NCBI RefSeq assembly: GCF_009674585.1
Contig: NZ_WKJP01000005.1
Coordinates: 185,597-249,596, forward strand
Direction: 5' to 3'
DNA from: Haloferax marinisediminis
GTDB taxonomy: Archaea; Halobacteriota; Halobacteria; Halobacteriales; Haloferacaceae
DNA: 64,000 nucleotides
The position numbers were made by a program, and so were the translations under genes. Shown here one piece after another: positions 34,509-41,472 of the stretch. Position 1 is the first letter of the stretch, and each line of letters opens with the position of its first letter. The notes under the pieces are model-generated. The model made no database searches and was not told where the DNA came from. It saw nothing but the letters and a program-made list of their open reading frames with translations.

Positions 34509-35126
34509 ATGGACAAATGGGACGAGCGGTTCAGTGAAGGGACGTACCCAACCGACCCAGAACCGTCTCCGGTGTTGCGTGCCTACATCGAGACCTTCCC
34601 AGAGGGGAGGGCACTCGATGTGGCAGCAGGTACTGGTAGAAACGCAATCTTCCTCGCGGAGGAAGGGTACGACGTGGATGCCCTCGACCAGTCGTCTGCG
34701 GGCCTCGAAATCATCCGCGAACGCGCTGTCGAAGCAGGTGTTGAAGATTCTATCCAGACGATTCAGGCAGACGCCACCGAGTACGAGTACCCAGTCGCGG
34801 AATACGACGTGATTACGCTGAGTTTCTTTCGAATCCTCGACCGCTTCGGAGACATCAAGACCGCACTGAAACCAGGAGGAGTCCTCTTCTATCAGCACCA
34901 TCTCCAGTCGTCGTCGCCAGCGACGATTGGACCCAGCACCGACCGGTACCGATTTCAGTCGAACGAACTCCTCCGTGCGTGTCTGGATATGACTGTGCTG
35001 TACTACGAAGAGTCGACCGAGGAGCGAGACGACCGGACGTCCGCGACGGCGACGATTGTCGCTCGCAACACACACGGGGGGACGCAGTCGTACCCGAGGA
35101 GGCACTGGGATATCGATTCGCCATAA
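34509..35126 (+). CDS. Class I SAM-dependent methyltransferase
   Basis: The 205-aa protein starts MDKWDERFSEGTYP, followed by motif I LDVAAGTGRNAIFLAEEGYDV with the acidic residue of strand 2 in DALDQS, then DVITLSFFRIL (motif II region) and LKPGGVLFYQHH (motif III). The opening resembles tellurite/thiol-type methyltransferases of the TehB group, but the substrate cannot be inferred. The ATG at 34509 is chosen over the long upstream frame, which overlaps the divergent rhodanese gene antisense and has non-native composition. Confidence 0.88.
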   Translation: MDKWDERFSEGTYPTDPEPSPVLRAYIETFPEGRALDVAAGTGRNAIFLAEEGYDVDALDQSSAGLEIIRERAVEAGVEDSIQTIQADATEYEYPVAEYDVITLSFFRILDRFGDIKTALKPGGVLFYQHHLQSSSPATIGPSTDRYRFQSNELLRACLDMTVLYYEESTEERDDRTSATATIVARNTHGGTQSYPRRHWDIDSP

Positions 35127-35530
35127 TCTATCTGAAATGGTGTTATAAATTATTTCTGATAAGTGCAAGAGGTAGAAGAAACATCAAACAAGAACAAGTC
35201 AAAAACAGTAGGATGTAACAGCTTTCGCGCAAAACAGATTGTTTTGAATTATTATCTGGTATTACAACACACGAATTGAATTAAAATCAGTATATCCAGA
35301 ATGTTCGATAATTTTATACTACAATTATCTATCTAGTTTTATTATGTTTCTACTGAGCATATCAGTGGTGACCAACACAGTTCCCCTAAGAAGTTTGGCT
35401 GGTAGTTTAGGACGGAGACGATAGAAACACAGTACGCGTCGGCCGCCATCACCGTCACACCCACCCATCCCTCTCTTAGTCTGTGAGTATGCCCGTTCGA
35501 TTTTTGTCGTCACGCGACTGTCGTCTACCA
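35127..35530. other. AT-rich intergenic boundary before the phenylacetate island
   Basis: In the 404-nt gap GC drops steeply between about 35140 and 35350, with runs such as AAATTATTTCTGAT and GATAATTTTATAC. It has no credible coding frame. It marks the junction between the housekeeping segment and the catabolic genes. No integrase, tRNA edge or direct repeat is visible. Confidence 0.45.
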
Positions 35531-36406
35531 ATGTCCGTGAGAGACTCGCTCGACGAGCCGCGCATCATCGACACGCATGCACACCAACCGACGGCGGAGT
35601 TCCTCCGGGACGCAGGTGGTGAGATGATGCAAGACGCGGCGAAGAAGTTCGGCACCGAGATGGAGACGTGGGACTACGAGGCGATGATAGAGGAGTACCA
35701 CGAGTACGGGATCGGGAAGGCAATCCTCCTCGGGTGGGACGCCGAGACGAACACGGGCAACCCGCCAGTGCCGAACGACTACGTCGCCGAGGTCCGTGAC
35801 GAGTATCCCGACTTCTTCATCGGATTCGGGAGCGTCGACCCCCTGAAGGATGACTGCGTCGATGAAGCCATCCGCTGTGTCGAGGACCTGAGTCTCTCCG
35901 GGTTCAAGTTCCAACAGATTGCACAGGGGTTCGACCCGAGTGACGACGCTCACACCCAACTCTTCGACACGATAGAAGACCTCGGCGTCCCCGTCATCTT
36001 CCACGGTGGGAACTCGACGCTCGGGGCGGGGTCGCCCGGTGGTCGTGGACTGAAAATCAAGTACGGCAATCCGATGCTCATCGACGACGTGGCAGCAGAG
36101 CACCCCGACCTCCAGATTCTCATCGCACACCCGGCGTTCCCGTGGGAGAAAGAACAACTCGCCATCTGCCAGCAGAAGGGCAACGTCTACATGGACTTCT
36201 CCGGGTGGCTTCCAAAGTACATCGACGACCAGGTCCTCCACTACGCGAAGACCGTGCTGCAGGACAAGGTGATGTTCGGGACGGACTACCCGATGATTCG
36301 TCCGGAGCGGTGGTTCGAGTCATTCGACGAACACTTCGACGCCTCCGACGAGGTCAAGCGGAAGGTTCTCTGGGAGAACGCCGAGCGGTTCCTCGGACTC
36401 GACTGA
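35531..36406 (+). CDS. Amidohydrolase-family (ACMSD-like) metal-dependent hydrolase
   Basis: The 291-aa TIM-barrel protein has amidohydrolase_2 motifs: IIDTHAHQP (HxH metal ligands), GFKFQQIAQGF, VIFHGGNS, LILIAHPAFPW-type segment (QILIAHPAF) and MFGTDYPM (catalytic Asp). Family members decarboxylate or hydrolyse ring-derived acids such as 2-amino-3-carboxymuconate semialdehyde or gamma-resorcylate. Placed at the edge of the paa island and convergent with a PaaG-like gene, it may act on an aromatic-derived acid, but the substrate is unknown. The ATG at 35531 is preferred over one 48 nt upstream whose extension is basic and hydrophobic. Confidence 0.85.
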   Translation: MSVRDSLDEPRIIDTHAHQPTAEFLRDAGGEMMQDAAKKFGTEMETWDYEAMIEEYHEYGIGKAILLGWDAETNTGNPPVPNDYVAEVRDEYPDFFIGFGSVDPLKDDCVDEAIRCVEDLSLSGFKFQQIAQGFDPSDDAHTQLFDTIEDLGVPVIFHGGNSTLGAGSPGGRGLKIKYGNPMLIDDVAAEHPDLQILIAHPAFPWEKEQLAICQQKGNVYMDFSGWLPKYIDDQVLHYAKTVLQDKVMFGTDYPMIRPERWFESFDEHFDASDEVKRKVLWENAERFLGLD

Positions 36407-36409
36407 CCG

Positions 36410-37174
36410 TCAGTCGAAATTCGGCCGTCGCTTCTCTAAGAACGCTGAAACTCCTTCTTCGTGGGCCTCAGTATCGTACGCGAGTGTCTGTGCCTGTGCT
36501 TCTCGTTCGAGGCCGTCTCGCCACGGACGCCCGAGATTGGCGTGGATTGCTTCTTTCGCGAGCGCAAGTGTTTCGGTCGGCCGCGAGGCGAGCGTCTGAA
36601 CCATCTCGTCGACGACATCGTCGAGCTCGTCTGCATCGACGACTTCGTTTACCAAGTCGAGTTCGGCGGCGCGTTCGGCAGAGATGAGTTTACCAGTGAA
36701 CGCCAACTCTTTCGCCGCGCGAAGTCCGACGAGTTCGGGAAGCGTCACGGTTGCTCCGGCGTCGGGGACGAGCCCAACGTTGACGAACGATGCAGCGAAC
36801 CGCGCGTCTGGGACGGCGTACGCGAAGTCACAGGCGGCGACGACGGACATGCCAGCACCGACGGCATCACCGTTGACGCGTGCGACCACAGGAACCGGTG
36901 CAGTGAGAATCGCCTCCGCAACTCGACCGAGTGTGTCACGGACGCGCTGGTACGCCTCACGCGCAGTCTCGTCACGTTCAGCCATTGCCTCGATATCTCC
37001 ACCCGCGCTGAACGCGTCACCGTCACCCGTCAACACGACGGCGTCGAAGTTGTCCGACGTTACCGATTCGAGCGCTGCGGAGAGTTCACGTGCCACATCG
37101 GCAGTGAACGCATTTTTCACCTCGGGGCGGTCGAACGTCACTGTCCGAACGCCATCTTCGTCTTCGACTCGCAT
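36410..37174 (-). CDS. paaG: PaaG-like 1,2-epoxyphenylacetyl-CoA isomerase (crotonase family)
   Basis: The 254-aa crotonase-fold protein has TFDRPEVKNAFTADV and GDAFSAGGDIEAM. The first hydratase glutamate is missing (GAGMSVVAACDFA), while FVNVGLVPDAGATVTLPELVG keeps the Asp of the PaaG-type FxxLGLxPDxGxT motif. The C-terminus EEGVSAFLEKRRPNF is also PaaG-like. PaaG turns ring-epoxyphenylacetyl-CoA into an oxepin-CoA before hydrolytic ring opening. The context beside paaABCD supports this. A minus-strand TATA (CTATTTATCC) is located near 37195-37204, fitting a leaderless start at 37174. Confidence 0.82.
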   Translation of the reverse strand: MRVEDEDGVRTVTFDRPEVKNAFTADVARELSAALESVTSDNFDAVVLTGDGDAFSAGGDIEAMAERDETAREAYQRVRDTLGRVAEAILTAPVPVVARVNGDAVGAGMSVVAACDFAYAVPDARFAASFVNVGLVPDAGATVTLPELVGLRAAKELAFTGKLISAERAAELDLVNEVVDADELDDVVDEMVQTLASRPTETLALAKEAIHANLGRPWRDGLEREAQAQTLAYDTEAHEEGVSAFLEKRRPNFD

Positions 37175-37194
37175 ACGTTCGCTACACGGACACC

Positions 37195-37204
37195 GGATAA
37201 ATAG
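37195..37204 (-). promoter_or_regulatory. TATA box of the paaG-like gene
   Basis: The minus strand reads CTATTTATCC centred about 26 nt before the ATG at 37174, consistent with leaderless transcription. Confidence 0.55.
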
Positions 37205-37249
37205 CCACCCTGAAATTCGTGGCGGGTACGACTAACCAAGCGCCCCAGC

Positions 37250-37888
37250 CTATCCGAACAACACGCCGAACAACGACCGCTGAGCGCGTCGAAGTCGCTC
37301 GAGGAACGCCGACTTGCTGATGCCGAGTTCCTCGGCTACGTCCGCTGCGGTAATCGTTCGTGGGAGGTCGAAGTAGCCCATCTCGTAGGCGACGTGGAGG
37401 CTCTCTTCTTGTGCCGGTGTGAGGTCCCATGCACGACCAATCGCCGACTCGTCGTCGGTTCGGAGTGGGTAGACGCGCTGAAGTTGGATACCGACAGTCT
37501 GTGCTGCCTTCTCCATCACACCGCGGAGCACCTCGTTCCCGACGACGGCGCCTCGCATCGTCGCGCCACCGTTGCTGTACTCCATCGATTCGACGAGGAA
37601 CCCCACGTCTACGAGCTCGTGGACGACACACGGGTGTTTCGCGAGACATCGGTAGGTGTAGCCGCCATCGGTATGAGTGACGTGAAGATACCGGATGCTC
37701 TCGTCCTCGTCGAGAACTGCTGAAAGCCGGTCGTCCGCTGGCCCCGAAAAGTGGAGGAGGACGTTTCCATCGGCACGAAGTTGGGGAGCATTCGCTTCGA
37801 TGGTGACTGGGACACGCGTGGTCGCTCTCGCGAGTGGACAATCGTCCCCGTCGATGCGGAACTCTGCAACGAGACACTCATCTATCAC
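37250..37888 (-). CDS. HTH-10 (bacterio-opsin-activator-like) transcriptional regulator
   Basis: The 212-aa protein begins VIDECLVAEFRIDGDDCPLA, the usual opening of these haloarchaeal regulators, with a GAF/sensor-like N-terminal domain (HVTHTDGGYTYRCLAKHPC) and a C-terminal HTH-10 domain: LTPAQEESLHVAYEMGYFDLPR, then DVAEELGISKSAFLERLRRAQ. The GTG at 37888 is chosen as start because the domain opens there; the frame continues upstream without a better ATG. It is divergent from paaA across 103 nt holding a palindrome and TATA box, so it probably controls the paa genes and may respond to an aromatic acid or its CoA ester. The ligand is inferred only from context. Confidence 0.8.
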   Translation of the reverse strand: MIDECLVAEFRIDGDDCPLARATTRVPVTIEANAPQLRADGNVLLHFSGPADDRLSAVLDEDESIRYLHVTHTDGGYTYRCLAKHPCVVHELVDVGFLVESMEYSNGGATMRGAVVGNEVLRGVMEKAAQTVGIQLQRVYPLRTDDESAIGRAWDLTPAQEESLHVAYEMGYFDLPRTITAADVAEELGISKSAFLERLRRAQRSLFGVLFG

Positions 37889-37921
37889 CGATGAATCAAC
37901 TCGGTCAGTTCTACACACCGA

Positions 37922-37934
37922 GGGTATAAAAAGG
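37922..37934 (+). promoter_or_regulatory. TATA box of the paaA operon
   Basis: GGGTATAAAAAGG is a near-ideal archaeal TATA element. With TSS expected about 27 nt downstream, the paaA mRNA would carry a leader of about 35 nt before the ATG at 37992. The same bases read as TTTTTATACCC toward the divergent regulator. Confidence 0.6.
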
Positions 37935-37948
37935 CAGTCTATAGACTG
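37935..37948. promoter_or_regulatory. 14-bp perfect palindrome, probable operator in the paaA/regulator intergenic region
   Basis: CAGTCTATAGACTG is a perfect inverted repeat starting directly after the paaA TATA box, between it and the expected transcription start. It is a strong candidate binding site for the divergent HTH-10 regulator; position suggests repression of paaA when occupied. No second copy was noticed elsewhere in the window. Confidence 0.55.
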
Positions 37949-37991
37949 GCCAATTCGTAAGTGGTTATCCGTGATAGTTCTGTGTATACCG

Positions 37992-38936
37992 ATGGACCTC
38001 GAAACTGTCAAACAACGGGCTGGACCGCGCGAGTTCTCCCCGAAGGACGATATGCCGGAGGAGTATCGCAAGGCTGCGACCCGGATGATACAGTTCCACG
38101 CGAACAGTGAAATCATGGGTGCGTACCTCGAACGACCGTTCATCCGCCAGGCACCGAGTCTCGAACGCAAGCTCGCGTTCTCGGCGAAGACGCAAGACGA
38201 GATTGGACACGGCCAACTGCTCTACCGTGCCGCCGAGAGTCTCGGCATCAAGACGCGCGACGAGATGCTCGACGAACTGGCGAACGGTGAAGGGAAGTTC
38301 CTCAACTGCTTCCACTACCCGATGGAGTCGTGGGTCGAGACGCCCATGATTGCGTTCTTCGTCGACGGCGCGGCGATGCGACGGCAGGCGACGCTCAAGA
38401 GCACCTCCTGGGAACCGTACGCCCACGCGATGGACAAGGTGTGTTTCGAAGAGGGCTTCCACGTCAAGCACGGTGAGGCAATCCTCCACGAACTGATGAC
38501 CGGGTCGAAGAAAGAACAGGAGATGACCCAAGAGGCCTTCAACACGTGGTGGCCACGTATCATCCAGTTCTTCGGTCCGACCGACAAGCAGTCGACGCAC
38601 CACGGATTCGCGAGTGAAGTCGGCCTCAAGCAGAAGTCCAACGACGAACTTCGCCGTGCGTTCCTCAACACGTACATCCCGAAAGCCGAGAAGTACGGCC
38701 TCGAGATTCCGGACACGCCGCGCATCGAGAAGAACGACGATGGGACCTACAACGTCCACGAAGAGGACCTCGACTGGGACGAGTTCTTCCAGATCGCGAA
38801 GAACGAGTACGAACCCGGACGCGGTCAAATCGACGCCCGCAAGGCTGGTCAGGAAGCAGTCGCGTGGGTTCGTGAATCGATGGACAACCACGAACAGCGC
38901 CTGTATGGCAGTACGACCCAGCAGGCGGCAGACTGA
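37992..38936 (+). CDS. paaA: Phenylacetyl-CoA epoxidase subunit PaaA (catalytic, diiron)
   Basis: The 314-aa ferritin-like protein carries the diiron ligands in AKTQDEIGHGQLLYRA (ExxH) and EEGFHVKHGEAI (ExxxH context), plus an acidic helix NCFHYPMESWVETPM. PaaA is the catalytic subunit of the multicomponent monooxygenase that epoxidises the ring of phenylacetyl-CoA using O2. It is first gene of a tight operon with paaB (11-nt gap), paaC, paaD and the zinc-ribbon gene. The MDLETVKQRAGPREFSP start fits known archaeal copies. A terminal acidic/Gln tail is present. Confidence 0.95.
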   Translation: MDLETVKQRAGPREFSPKDDMPEEYRKAATRMIQFHANSEIMGAYLERPFIRQAPSLERKLAFSAKTQDEIGHGQLLYRAAESLGIKTRDEMLDELANGEGKFLNCFHYPMESWVETPMIAFFVDGAAMRRQATLKSTSWEPYAHAMDKVCFEEGFHVKHGEAILHELMTGSKKEQEMTQEAFNTWWPRIIQFFGPTDKQSTHHGFASEVGLKQKSNDELRRAFLNTYIPKAEKYGLEIPDTPRIEKNDDGTYNVHEEDLDWDEFFQIAKNEYEPGRGQIDARKAGQEAVAWVRESMDNHEQRLYGSTTQQAAD

Positions 38937-38947
38937 GAGGTGATTCG

Positions 38948-39277
38948 ATGATTTGGGAAGTTTTCCGACAAAAGAAAGCAGGCGACTATCACACGCATTG
39001 CGGCAACGTCCACGCACCCGACCGCGAGATGGCGTTGCTGTTCGCAGAGATACAGCACGGCCGACGCATGCCCACCAACAGTCTGTGGGTCGTCCCACAG
39101 CGAGAGATTGGCGAGGTCGACACTGAAGACGTCGCGTTCGGCGGAACGACGGACAAGTCGTACCGCTGGGCGATGACGTACCAGTTCGAGGCCGCGGCCG
39201 AAGAAGTGGCCGAATCCGAGGACGAACAGGCAGAGGCAGAACGACAGCGGCGTGCCGTCGTGGACGGTGACGACTAA
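38948..39277 (+). CDS. paaB: Phenylacetyl-CoA epoxidase subunit PaaB
   Basis: The 109-aa protein has the PaaB fold elements IWEVFRQKKAGDYHTHCGNVHAPDREMALLFA and the R-rich WVVPQREIGEV strand, followed by a Glu/Ala-rich tail. PaaB bridges the PaaA-PaaC heterodimers in the epoxidase complex. Its stop shares one base with the paaC start (TAATG at 39275-39279), so the two are translationally coupled. Confidence 0.93.
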   Translation: MIWEVFRQKKAGDYHTHCGNVHAPDREMALLFAEIQHGRRMPTNSLWVVPQREIGEVDTEDVAFGGTTDKSYRWAMTYQFEAAAEEVAESEDEQAEAERQRRAVVDGDD

Positions 39278-40149
39278 TGGCAGCAGCAAAACAACTTCCA
39301 GGCCCACAAGAGCTCTCTGACGAGGAGCGCGAAGCCGTCGAGATGCTCCTGTACAGACTGGCGGACGACGAGTTCGTCATCGCCGACCGATACACTGAGT
39401 GGCAGGTCTACGCTCCGACGCTGGAGTCGGACCTCGCACTCGCGAACATCGCACAGGACGAACTCGGTCACGCGCGACTCTGGTACGACCTCTTGGAGGA
39501 CTTCGGGTACGACGAGCCCGACCTCATCTGGGAGCGCGACCCAGCCGCGTGGCGCCACAGCACACTCTGTGAACTCCCCTTCGCAGACGGTGACTGGGCA
39601 GACGTCATCGTGCGGTCGTACCTCTACGACGAAGCAGAGTTCATCAGACTCCAGGCGCTCGAAGACTCGTCGTACCCACGACTCCGTGACCGCGTGGAGA
39701 AAGTCCTCTCCGAAGAGCGGTACCACCGTGAACACGCCCGAAGTTGGCTCGAACGTCTCTGTGAAGACGACGACACGCGAGCACGGATGCAGGACGCCGT
39801 CGACAGACTCCTCCCGTACGCGTTGACGCTGTTCGCACCAACTGACGAAGAGGTAGAAGACCGTATCGACGACCTCGGCCTGCGCACCGAGAACCTCCTC
39901 TCGATGCGTGAAGCGTGGTTGGACGAAGTCGTCCCGACGCTCGAAGCAAACGGTCTCCACGTGGAGGAAGCACAACTTCCAGAACAGTACGACGTGCACC
40001 ACGCAGACCTCGACCTTCCCGACGAAGTTGGGCGTGACACGTCACACACCGACGCCTGGTTCGAACTGCACGAAGACTTCACGCGCAGTTACCGTGAACT
40101 CGGCCGCCACAAGGCAGCGAAGATAATGAAGGACCCAGACGATGAGTAG
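39277..40149 (+). CDS. paaC: Phenylacetyl-CoA epoxidase subunit PaaC (structural)
   Basis: The 290-aa ferritin-like protein has helix pairs including LANIAQDELGHARLWYDLLED and LSEERYHREHARSWLERL. PaaC is the structural partner of PaaA, forming the (AC)2 core of the epoxidase and binding no functional diiron centre in characterised homologues. It overlaps paaD by 8 nt. The start is one base into the paaB stop, indicating termination-reinitiation. Confidence 0.94.
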   Translation: MAAAKQLPGPQELSDEEREAVEMLLYRLADDEFVIADRYTEWQVYAPTLESDLALANIAQDELGHARLWYDLLEDFGYDEPDLIWERDPAAWRHSTLCELPFADGDWADVIVRSYLYDEAEFIRLQALEDSSYPRLRDRVEKVLSEERYHREHARSWLERLCEDDDTRARMQDAVDRLLPYALTLFAPTDEEVEDRIDDLGLRTENLLSMREAWLDEVVPTLEANGLHVEEAQLPEQYDVHHADLDLPDEVGRDTSHTDAWFELHEDFTRSYRELGRHKAAKIMKDPDDE

Positions 40150-40567
40150 TAACCTCGACTCCGACCCGACCGACGCGCAGTACTGCGCGCACACAGACTA
40201 CACGGAAGGCCCCGTCCACGACGAACTTCCGGCGACCGGCGACGGTGCAGTCGGCCTCGAACGAGACGTCTGGGACGCGCTCTACTCGGTCGAAGACCCG
40301 GAGATGCCCATCAGCATCGTCGACCTGGGTCTCATCTATGCGGTCGGAGTCGATGCCGAATCTGGCGAGGCACGAATCGACATGACCCTCACGTACACTG
40401 GCTGTCCGGCCCGAAACATGCTGCAAGACGACATCCGGAACGCTGTCGCCGCCGTCGACGGCGTCGAGGACGTGCTCGTCAACCTCATGTGGAGTCCGGC
40501 GTGGTCCATCTCGATGGTGACCGAGCAGGGCAAAAAAGACCTCCGTGACTTCGGGCTGAGTGTGTAA
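40142..40567 (+). CDS. paaD: PaaD, MIP18/DUF59-type Fe-S assembly protein of the epoxidase
   Basis: The 141-aa protein has the DUF59 core DALYSVEDPEMPISIVDLGLIYAVGVD, TLTYTGCPARNMLQDDI (conserved Cys) and VLVNLMWSPAWSISMVTEQGK. In bacteria PaaD is about 165 aa and ends in a Cys4 zinc ribbon; here the reading frame stops before it and the ribbon is encoded by the next short gene. It likely helps iron or Fe-S loading of the epoxidase. It overlaps paaC by 8 nt. Confidence 0.92.
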   Translation: MSSNLDSDPTDAQYCAHTDYTEGPVHDELPATGDGAVGLERDVWDALYSVEDPEMPISIVDLGLIYAVGVDAESGEARIDMTLTYTGCPARNMLQDDIRNAVAAVDGVEDVLVNLMWSPAWSISMVTEQGKKDLRDFGLSV

Positions 40568-40569
40568 CC

Positions 40570-40740
40570 ATGCGACGTTCACTCGACCCAAGCGTCACGA
40601 CGTCAGGCGAGACGAAGGCTGCACAGTGTCCGTACTGTGACGGCACGAACACCGTTCGAGAGCATCCGAAAGGTCCCTCACTCTGCCGGTCGATGCACTT
40701 CTGCAACGACTGTCAGGAGCCGTTCGAGAAGTTCGGCTAA
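40570..40740 (+). CDS. Stand-alone PaaD zinc-ribbon microprotein
   Basis: The ATG at 40570, 2 nt after the paaD stop, opens a 56-codon frame ending TAA at 40738-40740. Its product contains CPYCDGTNTVREHPKGPSLC and a second knuckle FCNDCQEPFEKFG, matching the C-terminal zinc ribbon of bacterial PaaD (CPxCxS ... FG..LCKALYxCxxCxEPFEYFK). It therefore supplies in trans the domain missing from the adjacent paaD. Ligands are probably four of the five cysteines. It completes the paaABCD operon. Confidence 0.85.
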   Translation: MRRSLDPSVTTSGETKAAQCPYCDGTNTVREHPKGPSLCRSMHFCNDCQEPFEKFG

Positions 40741-41018
40741 TCACCGCCTCTCCACCGTCGGAGACACTGCTTTTTCGTACACTACCACTGAGTACTGGCT
40801 AGTCTGGCACCGCAATTCGTCAACCACAATTCGTCAGCCTGCCGAGTCAGGGCGTTCTCAGGTTCGTCTCTCGGCGAGAAGGGGGTAACCTCGAATGTCG
40901 AGTTCTCCAGCTCCTCCTTGGTTATTCGGTACGTGACATTGTACGAGAACGTCGGTGAGTGGAAAATTCGATAGACGTCCCGTCTCTCGACTCGGTAGCA
41001 ACGTACTCGAAGAGTCAG

Positions 41019-41405
41019 CTACCCGGTCTTGTACACGCCTCGTGCAGTGGCGATGAGCGTGTCGTCCGTCGTCGCATACACGTCGACGTCGACAGTCCCA
41101 ACGTCGCCTCCGAGACGGACGACGTCCGCCTCTGCTCGAAGGTCACCGGTTCCCGCCGCGAGATAGTCGATTCGCATGTCGATGGTGGGTACGGGTTGGT
41201 CGACCCGGCTCACGAGCGCTGCACCGCCGACAGTGTCCGCGAGGGTGAACGTGACGCCGCCGTGTGCCATTACTCGGTCGGCGTTCCACGACAACTCCTC
41301 GCGCATCTCGATGTATCCCTCTGCGTGTCCATCATCGACTTCGGTAATCTCTACGCCGAGCAACTGGGCGAACGGCATGCTCTCGAAGAATTCCTCTATG
41401 TCCAT
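41019..41405 (-). CDS. paaI: PaaI-type hotdog thioesterase
   Basis: The 128-aa hotdog protein has the PaaI signature DRVMAHGGVTFTLADTVGGAALVSR (HGG(V/M)xxxLAD with catalytic Asp) and IDMRIDYLAAGTGDLRAEADVV. PaaI hydrolyses stalled ring-hydroxylated phenylacetyl-CoA esters, rescuing CoA when the pathway blocks. It lies downstream of paaK on the same strand with a 67-nt gap and probably belongs to the transporter-paaK operon. Confidence 0.88.
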   Translation of the reverse strand: MDIEEFFESMPFAQLLGVEITEVDDGHAEGYIEMREELSWNADRVMAHGGVTFTLADTVGGAALVSRVDQPVPTIDMRIDYLAAGTGDLRAEADVVRLGGDVGTVDVDVYATTDDTLIATARGVYKTG

Positions 41406-41472
41406 AGCTGTCTATCTCAGGTGTATGTTAAGTTGGTTTCGTCGTCTGTGGGGTGATTCATCTCGGGAAGCC

